NCBI GenBank assembly: GCA_030065755.1
Contig: JASJDA010000045.1
Span: 1-40,435, forward strand
DNA length: 40,435 nucleotides
From: Prochloraceae cyanobacterium
Lineage (GTDB): Bacteria; Cyanobacteriota; Cyanobacteriia; Cyanobacteriales; JASJDA01
Direction of reading: 5' to 3'
Shown here: positions 34,155-40,435 of the stretch, piece by piece
How the letters are laid out: each line of letters begins with the position of its first letter
Numbering within the stretch: the first letter of the stretch is position 1
Program-made: the position numbers and the translations under genes
Notes under the pieces: generated by a model
Database searches by the model: none
Seen by the model: the letters and a program-made list of their open reading frames with translations, nothing else
Told to the model about the DNA's origin: nothing

Positions 34155-34883
34155 ATGAAACCTGTTATTTCTGCTACCAATCTCCATCACGCCTATGGTA
34201 AAGGCGATCTGCGCAAACCCGTGCTGATTGACATTAATTTAAAAATTTACCCTGGTGAAATTATCATTTTGACTGGCCCTTCTGGCAGTGGTAAAACCAC
34301 ATTACTTACTTTAATGGGCGGTTTGCGCTCCGTACAAGAAGGCAGTTTAAAAATACTCGATCGAGAGCTTTGCGGAGCTAATAAAAAACAATTAGTTGCA
34401 ATTCGTAGCGGAATTGGCTATATATTTCAAGCCCATAACTTATTAAAGTGCTTGAGCGCACAGCAAAATGTCTCTATGTCTCTGAAATTACACAAACACC
34501 TAAATAGTGCCGACAGAAAAGCCAAATCGATCGCTATGTTAAACGCAGTAGGTTTGGGAGAAAGAATAGACTTTTACCCCGACAATTTATCTGGGGGTCA
34601 AAAACAAAGAGTAGCGATCGCTCGCGCTTTAGTCAGTCAGCCTAAATTAGTGCTGGCAGACGAACCTACTGCTGCATTGGACAGTAAATCTGGACGGAAT
34701 GTAGTAGAAATTATGCAGAAATTAGCAAAAGAGCAAGGTTGTACCATTCTCCTCGTTACTCACGACAATCGCATCTTGGACATTGCCGATCGCATCATTC
34801 ACATGGAAGACGGACAACTCGTAAACTCGTCTGCATCAAGTCAACCTGAAAGCCAACGATCGTCACTGGTCGTATCTTCCTAA
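34155..34883 (+). CDS. devA: DevA-type ABC transporter ATP-binding protein
   Basis: A 242-residue ABC ATPase of the DevA/LolD/MacB group. Walker A is GPSGSGKTT (about 40-48), the signature is LSGGQKQRVAIARAL, Walker B is LVLADEPTAALD, and the switch His is in VTHDNRILDIADRI. It pairs with DevC and DevB. All catalytic motifs are intact. Two Rieske oxygenase genes follow after 154 bp. Confidence 0.95.
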   Translation: MKPVISATNLHHAYGKGDLRKPVLIDINLKIYPGEIIILTGPSGSGKTTLLTLMGGLRSVQEGSLKILDRELCGANKKQLVAIRSGIGYIFQAHNLLKCLSAQQNVSMSLKLHKHLNSADRKAKSIAMLNAVGLGERIDFYPDNLSGGQKQRVAIARALVSQPKLVLADEPTAALDSKSGRNVVEIMQKLAKEQGCTILLVTHDNRILDIADRIIHMEDGQLVNSSASSQPESQRSSLVVSS

Positions 34884-35037
34884 GGAGGGAAACTCTTTAT
34901 GCCATATTGCTAGTTTGAGTATTTTCTAATCTTTACCCAAAAAAATAGCGATATTTCTCATAAGTATTCGCAATTTCCAGATAAATCCAAAATATTGCCC
35001 AAATAGCTTCTGAAACAGTTAAATTAGGAGATTAATA

Positions 35038-36117
35038 ATGTTAAAAAATTTTTGGTACGCTGTAGAGTTTAGTGCTGCTGTTACTAATAAGCCCAAACAG
35101 ATTACTGTTATGGGTACCAATTATGTCCTTTATCGAGATAGTAAAGGTCAAATAGTCGCCTTAGAAGATCGCTGCGCTCATCGAGGAGCCAGCCTTGCTG
35201 GAGGTTGGGTAGAAAAAAATTGCCTTAAATGTCCCTATCACGGTTGGGGTTATAACAGCGAAGGTCAAGTAGAACTCATTCCTGCTGATAAACCAGGAGT
35301 TCCCATTGCTAAACGAGCTAAGATAAAAAGCCTGCCCGTACGAGAAAAGTATAGTTTCATCTGGGTATTTTTTGGCGATTTACCAGACGAACAACGCCCT
35401 CCCATTCCCCAACTACCAGAATTTGACAATCCCACTTGGCGAATTGTTAGTGGAGAATACACTTGGAACGCTCATTACACCAGAGTAATTGAAAGCGGTC
35501 TGGACAGTGCCCACGCGCCCTTTGTACATTCTGCATTCTTTAGCAATCGCGACGATGCAGAAGTGCCCTCCTACGAAGTACATACCGACGAGTGGAGTGC
35601 TAGCGCGAAGACTATTTCCAAACCACCTAAAAGAGTGGGATTGCTCAAATTCATTGTTAAGCGCGATCGCCCCTTCTCCAGTGCTGAGTTAACCGTACAT
35701 CTGCCCAATATCAATCGGATTACTCTAGACTTTAACTTCAGAGGATATCAATACATTTATTTCGCTAGCAATATTCCTGTAGATGAAAATACTACTCTAA
35801 CCAAGTGGATCGGACTGCGTAACTTCTTAACTCAACCTTGGGCAGATTGGAATTCTCGTAAAAACACCATCGATACATACCTAGAAGACAAAGCAGTAAT
35901 TGAATCTCAGCACCCTAGAGTAGTGCCATATCACTTAACTGGAGAAGTTTTAGTAAGTTCGGACAACTTGCAAATTGCTTACCGCAAACTGTTGCGCAAA
36001 TATATCGATCGCGGCTGGGGAATTGGCGATTATGGTTTAGATTCTCAACAATTGCCAGAAGAAAGTCTAAATGCGATCGAAGAAAAAGAAGCCTCATCAG
36101 AATTTTTAACCATCTAA
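35038..36117 (+). CDS. Rieske non-heme iron oxygenase 1
   Basis: A 359-residue oxygenase alpha subunit of the Rieske/PaO-VanA-type group. The [2Fe-2S] ligands are Cys46, His48, Cys65 and His68 in RCAHRG and CPYHGW. The mononuclear iron is held by Asp156-x2-His159-x4-His164 in LDSAHAPFVH. These enzymes hydroxylate or demethylate small molecules using electrons from a separate reductase, which is not encoded here. The start has AGGAG in ATTAGGAGATTAAT. It is about 23 residues longer at the C-terminus than its downstream paralog. The substrate is unknown. Confidence 0.93.
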   Translation: MLKNFWYAVEFSAAVTNKPKQITVMGTNYVLYRDSKGQIVALEDRCAHRGASLAGGWVEKNCLKCPYHGWGYNSEGQVELIPADKPGVPIAKRAKIKSLPVREKYSFIWVFFGDLPDEQRPPIPQLPEFDNPTWRIVSGEYTWNAHYTRVIESGLDSAHAPFVHSAFFSNRDDAEVPSYEVHTDEWSASAKTISKPPKRVGLLKFIVKRDRPFSSAELTVHLPNINRITLDFNFRGYQYIYFASNIPVDENTTLTKWIGLRNFLTQPWADWNSRKNTIDTYLEDKAVIESQHPRVVPYHLTGEVLVSSDNLQIAYRKLLRKYIDRGWGIGDYGLDSQQLPEESLNAIEEKEASSEFLTI

Positions 36118-36130
36118 GAAAGTAGTAAAA

Positions 36131-37141
36131 ATGCTAGAAAACTTTTGGTATGCCGTCGAGTTGAGTTCTGCTGTCACTACTAAACCCAAACAAGTTACTA
36201 TCATGGGACGGGAACTTGTTTTATATCGCGACAGTCAAAAAAAAGCCGTAGCTTTAAATAACCGATGCGCCCATCGAGGAGCTGCATTATCCTTAGGCTG
36301 GGTAAAAAAAGGTTGCATCGAGTGCCCCTATCACGGCTGGAAATATCAATCTGACGGAAAATGTGTCAACATTCCTGCTAACCATTCCAATGTAAGTATA
36401 CCCAAGCGGGCACGAGTTGATGCTTATCCAGTTCAGGAAAAGTATGGATTTATTTGGGTATTTTTAGGAGATATGCCGACTACAGAATGTCCGCCCATCC
36501 CTGAATTTTCTCAGTTTGAAGATCCTGTTCGCAAACCTGCTTGTCTCGAATACAATTTTAGCGCTCATTACACCCGCACAATAGAAAATGTGCTAGATGT
36601 TTCCCATGCTCCCTTCATGCACAAAGGCTCTGTGGGTACTAGCAAAACACCAGAAGATACTGTCATAGAAGATTACGAGCTTCAGGTGAGTGAGTGGGGT
36701 CTGTCAGCGACTCTGGGTATCAAAATTAACAAATTGAATGGATTAATGAAGTTCATCTTGCCGCAAGACGACCCAAATGCTAAAAAGGAATACCGTTTTG
36801 CCCTGCCTAACATAACTTACTCTTCCGTTCAGTTTGGGAGCTACAAAATAGAAAGTATTACCGCTCACGTCCCAATAGATGAGACTACCACGGTAGCTAA
36901 GGCAATAAGTATTCGCAACTTTCTCAATAACGTTCCCCTATTAAACGATTGGTTCGATCGCAACACTGCAAAGGTAGGGACTAAAATTTGCCAAGAGGAT
37001 GATGTAGTAGTGCAAGATCAAATTCCGAAGCAAGTTCCCTACAACAATATGAGTTGCGAGCTGCTAGTGGCTTCAGATGCAACACTAATTGCTTACCGCA
37101 AACTTCTGAAGAAATATGGCAAGCAGTTAGAGAAAGTATAG
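36131..37141 (+). CDS. Rieske non-heme iron oxygenase 2
   Basis: A 336-residue paralog of the preceding gene, 13 bp downstream. All ligands align at the same numbers: Cys46, His48, Cys65, His68 for the cluster and Asp156, His159, His164 (LDVSHAPFMH) for iron. The similarity spans the full length, so a tandem duplication followed by divergence is the simplest explanation. Two active enzymes suggest sequential or stereo-specific steps on one scaffold, or a mixed multimer. The C-terminal AYRKLLKKYGKQ matches that of the first copy. Confidence 0.93.
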   Translation: MLENFWYAVELSSAVTTKPKQVTIMGRELVLYRDSQKKAVALNNRCAHRGAALSLGWVKKGCIECPYHGWKYQSDGKCVNIPANHSNVSIPKRARVDAYPVQEKYGFIWVFLGDMPTTECPPIPEFSQFEDPVRKPACLEYNFSAHYTRTIENVLDVSHAPFMHKGSVGTSKTPEDTVIEDYELQVSEWGLSATLGIKINKLNGLMKFILPQDDPNAKKEYRFALPNITYSSVQFGSYKIESITAHVPIDETTTVAKAISIRNFLNNVPLLNDWFDRNTAKVGTKICQEDDVVVQDQIPKQVPYNNMSCELLVASDATLIAYRKLLKKYGKQLEKV

Positions 37142-37257
37142 ACAAATGGCACCAGAGGCAGAGAGGGGAGTAATTAAAGATAAAAAATCTCCCCACACCT
37201 CCTATATAGACTCTTCTTTAATCTGCTGCTTAACTCAAATATCTAGGAGTTTCCAAT

Positions 37258-38166
37258 ATGATTTCTACAGATTTAGTCCAGCCTAAAAATTTAGTTTGCC
37301 AATGGGAAGGATTTTCCATTCGCTATCAAACCGCAGGAACTAAAGGCATCCCAATGGTCTTGATTCACGGGTTTGGGTCTAGTTGCGAGCATTGGCGCAA
37401 AAATATTACCGTCCTAGCTCAAACTAACCGCGTTTACGCCCTAGATTTGATAGGATTTGGACAGTCTGCTAAGCCCGAACCAGACAAACAAATTACTTAC
37501 AATTTCGAGACCTGGGGCCATCAGGTAAGTACCTTTGTTCGAGAAGTGGTAGGGGAACCTGCATTTTTAGTGGGAAATTCCATTGGCGGCGTAGTAGCAC
37601 TTCAAGCAGCCGTAAATACTCCCGATCTGAGTCTGGGTACAATTTTACTCAACTGCGCCCTGCGACAAATCCACGATCGCAAAGTAGCAACTCAGCCTTT
37701 ACCTCGCCGTTTAGGTCGTCCCCTACTGAAAAAATTGTTAAAAAACAAAGCATTAGTTCGCTGGCTGTTCGCTAAAATTGCCCGTCCTGGAGCAATTCGG
37801 AACTTCTTGCAACAAGCCTATGGCAATAAAGACGCAGTTACCGAGGAACTAGTAGAAATTTTGCTACAACCTGCCCGCGATCCTGGAGCAGCAGACGTAT
37901 TTTGGGCGTTTATTAATAATTTTACTGGCCCTTTACCTGAAGATTTACTGCCTCAATTGTCTTGTCCAGCACTGATTCTGTGGGGAACTGCCGATCGTTG
38001 GGAGCCGATCGCTCTCGGTCGTCAACTAAGAGAATTTCCCGCCGTCAAGGAGTTTATTGCTTTAGAAGGTGTCGGTCACTGTCCTCAAGATGAAGTTCCA
38101 GAGCAGGTTAATCCCTTGTTACAAGACTGGGTTGCTCGTTATGCCTCCATCACTCCAACTTCTTAA
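37258..38166 (+). CDS. Alpha/beta hydrolase
   Basis: A 302-residue alpha/beta-fold hydrolase. The nucleophile is Ser108 in VGNSIGG. The oxyanion strand is LIHGFGSSCEHW, the acid is in WGTADRWEPI, and the catalytic His is in GVGHCPQDE. It has no signal peptide. Its reaction (ester, lactone or C-C hydrolysis) cannot be read from sequence. Same-strand position between the Rieske pair and an MFS gene (18-bp gap) suggests it acts on the same compound or its precursor. Confidence 0.9.
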   Translation: MISTDLVQPKNLVCQWEGFSIRYQTAGTKGIPMVLIHGFGSSCEHWRKNITVLAQTNRVYALDLIGFGQSAKPEPDKQITYNFETWGHQVSTFVREVVGEPAFLVGNSIGGVVALQAAVNTPDLSLGTILLNCALRQIHDRKVATQPLPRRLGRPLLKKLLKNKALVRWLFAKIARPGAIRNFLQQAYGNKDAVTEELVEILLQPARDPGAADVFWAFINNFTGPLPEDLLPQLSCPALILWGTADRWEPIALGRQLREFPAVKEFIALEGVGHCPQDEVPEQVNPLLQDWVARYASITPTS

Positions 38167-38184
38167 TTAAATCAATTTAAGCCC

Positions 38185-39411
38185 ATGTCTGTGAGTCGAA
38201 AAAAAACCTCGTTCTTATCAACTTCCCGCTTAGTCTTTATATTTGTTACCATCCTGATCGATAAATTAGGCGAGAGTATAATCTTTCCCATTCTTCCCTT
38301 TTTAGTGGAACGGTTTCGCTCCGATGCGCTTACATTGGGATTACTAACTTCCTCGTTTGCGATCGCTCAATTTATAGCTGTTCCCATTATTGGGGGTTTA
38401 TCCGATCGTTACGGTCGTCGTCCAATGCTCCTAATTTGCGTTCTAGGAACGGCGGTTTCTTACTTCATGTTTGGTTTGGCAGGAGCTTTGTCGGTGCTGT
38501 TTATCTCCCGTATTATTGATGGTGCTACTGGAGGTGTAGCAGCCACAGCCCAAGCCTACATTGCCGATATTTCCGCGCCTCACGAGCGCGTGAAAAACTT
38601 TGGCTTAATCGGAGCATCTGTTGGTCTTGGCTTTATTATAGGCCCTGCTTTAGGGGGAACTTTAGCTAATATTAGTATCAATCTGCCTGTATTGTTGGCG
38701 GGAACTTTAGCTCTCATCAACTTCGTTCTGGGCTACTTCGTGTTGAGGGAATCTCTCGATCGAGATCGCCGTCGTCCTTTTAAACTAAGAGACCTCAATC
38801 CCATAAACCAACTTGGCGATTTGCTCGGAAATAAGCGACTGCGCGGTTTTATCCTCACCTTTTTCATTTTTAACTTTGTCTTTACTGGATTCATCAGTGT
38901 TTTGGTACTTTTTTTCAAAGATCGCTTTGGCTGGGGCCCTGCTTTGTCAGCAGTAGTTTTCATCTTTATCGGCTTAGTTACTACGATCGTTCAAGGGGGT
39001 TTGATTGGCAAACTTATGCCGCGATTTGGCGAGGAAAAACTTACTTTAGCCGGATTTGTGTTGCTGGCGATCGCCTTTGGCATGATGGTTCTAATCCCAG
39101 CTTCTGGCCCCCTAGTTTACCCTGGTATATATATTTCTCAAGGCACGATCGCTTTGGGAGTGGGGCTAATTATTCCCTGTTTGCGGGGTTCTATCTCTAA
39201 CCGAGTAAGCGATCGAGAACAGGGCAAAACCCTCGCCGGTCTTCAGGTAATTCAGAGTGTTGCTGGAATTCTAGGGCCTCTCTGGGCGGGTTGGACTTTC
39301 GACAATTTAGGCATTATCTCTCCTTTCTCGATGGCAGCATTATTAATGCTCTTGGCTTGGGGCTTTACTGTAGCTAATTTGCGGAAAATCTCTATCCGTT
39401 ATCGAGCGTAA
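38185..39411 (+). CDS. MFS transporter (TetA-like)
   Basis: A 408-residue major facilitator with about 12 membrane segments. Motif A is GGLSDRYGRRP (about 71-81), and the second half carries the less conserved GKLMPRFGEEK. It resembles drug/H+ antiporters of the TetA group. It begins 18 bp after the hydrolase and is the last gene of the run. A second transporter beside DevBCA suggests uptake of a precursor or efflux of a different form. Confidence 0.92.
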   Translation: MSVSRKKTSFLSTSRLVFIFVTILIDKLGESIIFPILPFLVERFRSDALTLGLLTSSFAIAQFIAVPIIGGLSDRYGRRPMLLICVLGTAVSYFMFGLAGALSVLFISRIIDGATGGVAATAQAYIADISAPHERVKNFGLIGASVGLGFIIGPALGGTLANISINLPVLLAGTLALINFVLGYFVLRESLDRDRRRPFKLRDLNPINQLGDLLGNKRLRGFILTFFIFNFVFTGFISVLVLFFKDRFGWGPALSAVVFIFIGLVTTIVQGGLIGKLMPRFGEEKLTLAGFVLLAIAFGMMVLIPASGPLVYPGIYISQGTIALGVGLIIPCLRGSISNRVSDREQGKTLAGLQVIQSVAGILGPLWAGWTFDNLGIISPFSMAALLMLLAWGFTVANLRKISIRYRA

Positions 39412-39681
39412 ATCTTACGTTATATCAATTTCCTTTTTAGTTGGGTCAGGGGTCAGGGATTTTTGCTAAAAATTTTTCGGCTCTATCATCAATAATTATA
39501 AAATTGTCATCATCAATTTTAAGCCATAAAAAACTAATTTAATATTAGTTACCTCTGAACCCCGATCCGAATCTTTACACTTAGTTTTTTGGTAATTATG
39601 CTTCACTCATAATAAGTTGCACCTCGAACATTTAACAAGGCGCAATCTTTATAATATCTAGTATTTTATTTGTCTGGATTG
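39412..39681. other. Gap with a GGTCAGG heptamer run
   Basis: AT-rich sequence with GGTCAGGGGTCAGGG at about 39446-39460. No supported gene was found. Confidence 0.5.
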
Positions 39682-39867
39682 TTAGAATTTCCACGCTAAG
39701 TAAATTACTGATACAAAAAAGACTAGCGTTGCAATGCCTATGAAGACCATTTTTAATTCGTGGTCTTCAATGGCTTTTTCTAACTCCCGATCTAGTTCTT
39801 GGCGAAATTGGTTTATTTTTTGGGTTGCTTCTGGATATTTAATTGGAGCAAGTTCTTTTTTTAACAT
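39682..39867 (-). CDS. Small tail-anchored membrane protein
   Basis: A 61-residue protein. Residues 10-38 are a charged helix (KINQFRQELDRELEKAIEDHE) and 40-59 a hydrophobic segment, with Lys-Phe at the C-terminus. The layout resembles small single-pass proteins that stabilise complexes. It is preceded by a purine-rich AAGGAA about 9 nt before the ATG. I do not recognise it. It stands alone, opposite to the MFS gene. Confidence 0.6.
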   Translation of the reverse strand: MLKKELAPIKYPEATQKINQFRQELDRELEKAIEDHELKMVFIGIATLVFFVSVIYLAWKF

Positions 39868-40163
39868 AATGTATTATTCCTTTTCTAAACACTTAGTTCT
39901 ATCTTTGTTAAATTCACCATTCATTATTATATATACCATAATTTTAGAGTAAACATATTGAATCAAGCAATAAAACTTGACATTTGTAGTTATATAAAAT
40001 CTGCTCAATAGATTGTCGCTTCAATTGAGAGAATGTTTGTAAAGAAAATGTTTAATTCGCTCTAAATATAGGGATTTGAGATAGGGGAGTAATATCGAAA
40101 ATTCAAAAGCTATAAGCACGAGTTTTTTTTCAGATACACCTTAGATAAATTGTGCGATAAGTT
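39868..40163. other. Gap upstream of repeat promoter D
   Basis: About 300 bp without a gene. The last 90 bp resemble the region upstream of devB (see 31559-31646). Confidence 0.5.
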
Positions 40164-40217
40164 CATACCTTTTATTACTTTTTCATACTGACAAATTCAA
40201 AAAATAGATTAATAATA
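40164..40217 (+). promoter_or_regulatory. CATACCTTTT-repeat promoter, copy D
   Basis: CATACCTTTT, ATTACTTTTT and CATACTGACA at exact 10-bp steps (40164, 40174, 40184). CTGACA (40188-40193) is -35 and, after 16 bp, TAATAA (40210-40215) is -10. The sequence downstream contains only a broken frame. Confidence 0.65.
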
Positions 40218-40220
40218 AGA

Positions 40221-40361
40221 GACAAGAAGGGTCGCGCCCGCGCCGAGGTTAGAGAAAAAGTTCATTTTTATGAGGGAAGTTCTCATAAAGCAGTTAAGTT
40301 AAATACTCCCGCAGAAAAGTTATGGGATAATACCAATTTCCCTTGTGTTTGCTACAAATAA
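40221..40361 (+). pseudogene. Broken reading frame downstream of promoter D
   Basis: An open frame without a start codon reads KKGRARAEVREKVHFYEGSS, then H-K-A-V-K-L-N-T-P-A-E-K-L-W-D-N, and stops at 40359-40361. The wording looks like real coding sequence, but I do not recognise the family. Fusion of promoter D directly to it suggests a deletion of the 5' part of the gene. Confidence 0.4.
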
Positions 40362-40366
40362 TTTCG

Positions 40367-40390
40367 AGTGGGAGAGGGGGAGAGGGGGGG
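40367..40390. repeat. GAGAGGGGG microsatellite, second locus
   Basis: A short run of GAGAGGGGG units similar to that at 4741-4787. Confidence 0.7.
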
Positions 40391-40435
40391 TCCAATGATT
40401 CTATTTTTAATGAGGGAGTCCTCACTGCCGATAAC

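Noticed and set aside
35038-37141. Rieske pair as a saxitoxin (SxtT/SxtH) locus
   Set aside because: Overall layout is similar, but no sxtA, amidinotransferase or other pathway gene is present.

Overview
The window is cyanobacterial chromosomal DNA. The evidence is frequent HIP1-type GCGATCGC/CGATCG octamers, an AT-rich background, cyanobacteria-typical families (DUF4278, DevBCA exporter, Uma2, kinase-FGE fusion, NiSOD with its own peptidase) and interspersed heptamer repeats such as CTGACCC, ATTCCCT and AAAATCC. The mix of many solo genes, decayed fragments and IS200/IS605-like hairpins suggests a large-genome filamentous or pleurocapsalean species. The sequence alone does not name it. No rRNA, tRNA, CRISPR array or intact transposase was seen.

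Layout. 1-8.9 kb is mostly housekeeping: the 3' part of an S46 dipeptidyl peptidase, a GNAT enzyme, a DUF4278 protein overlapping a fused uroporphyrinogen methyltransferase/synthase, argC, ribBA, a small ribbon-helix-helix protein and a TrkA-type NAD-binding protein. 8.9-14 kb holds a hairpin-rich IS200/IS605-like relic, ppk1, infC with an AUU start, hsp20 and a UspA protein. 14-20 kb has a secreted protein made of three DUF3574 units, an IS-derived hairpin element, a Ser/Thr kinase fused to an FGE-sulfatase domain, and an XPB-like helicase. 20-24 kb has an unknown membrane protein and a Pat-type acyl-CoA-synthetase/acetyltransferase. 23.9-25.9 kb is a graveyard: a methionine aminopeptidase tail, Uma2, a ParE-like toxin with an in-frame stop, and remnants of a CU044_2847/ATPase conflict locus. 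26-28.2 kb has flavodoxin, NiSOD, its maturation peptidase and a small winged-helix protein.

28.5-39.4 kb looks like one functional island. It contains an FHA-GAF signalling protein, a MinD-like ATPase with a small winged-helix partner (opposite strand), and a long same-strand run: devB-devC-devA exporter, two paralogous Rieske oxygenases, an alpha/beta hydrolase and an MFS transporter. This reads as a small-molecule or lipid modification and export module with its own regulators.

The most unusual signal is a promoter family present four times (about 2.63, 28.55, 31.65 and 40.17 kb). Each copy has direct repeats of CATACYTTTT phased at 10 bp, running into a CTKACA -35 box, then a 16-bp spacer and a TAATAA-type -10. 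It sits in front of the DUF4278 gene, the FHA-GAF gene, devB, and a broken reading frame at the window end. The 28.55 and 31.65 kb copies also share leader sequence, and the 31.65 and 40.17 kb copies share about 140 bp. This suggests a duplicated regulatory module that links the signalling protein to the exporter cluster.
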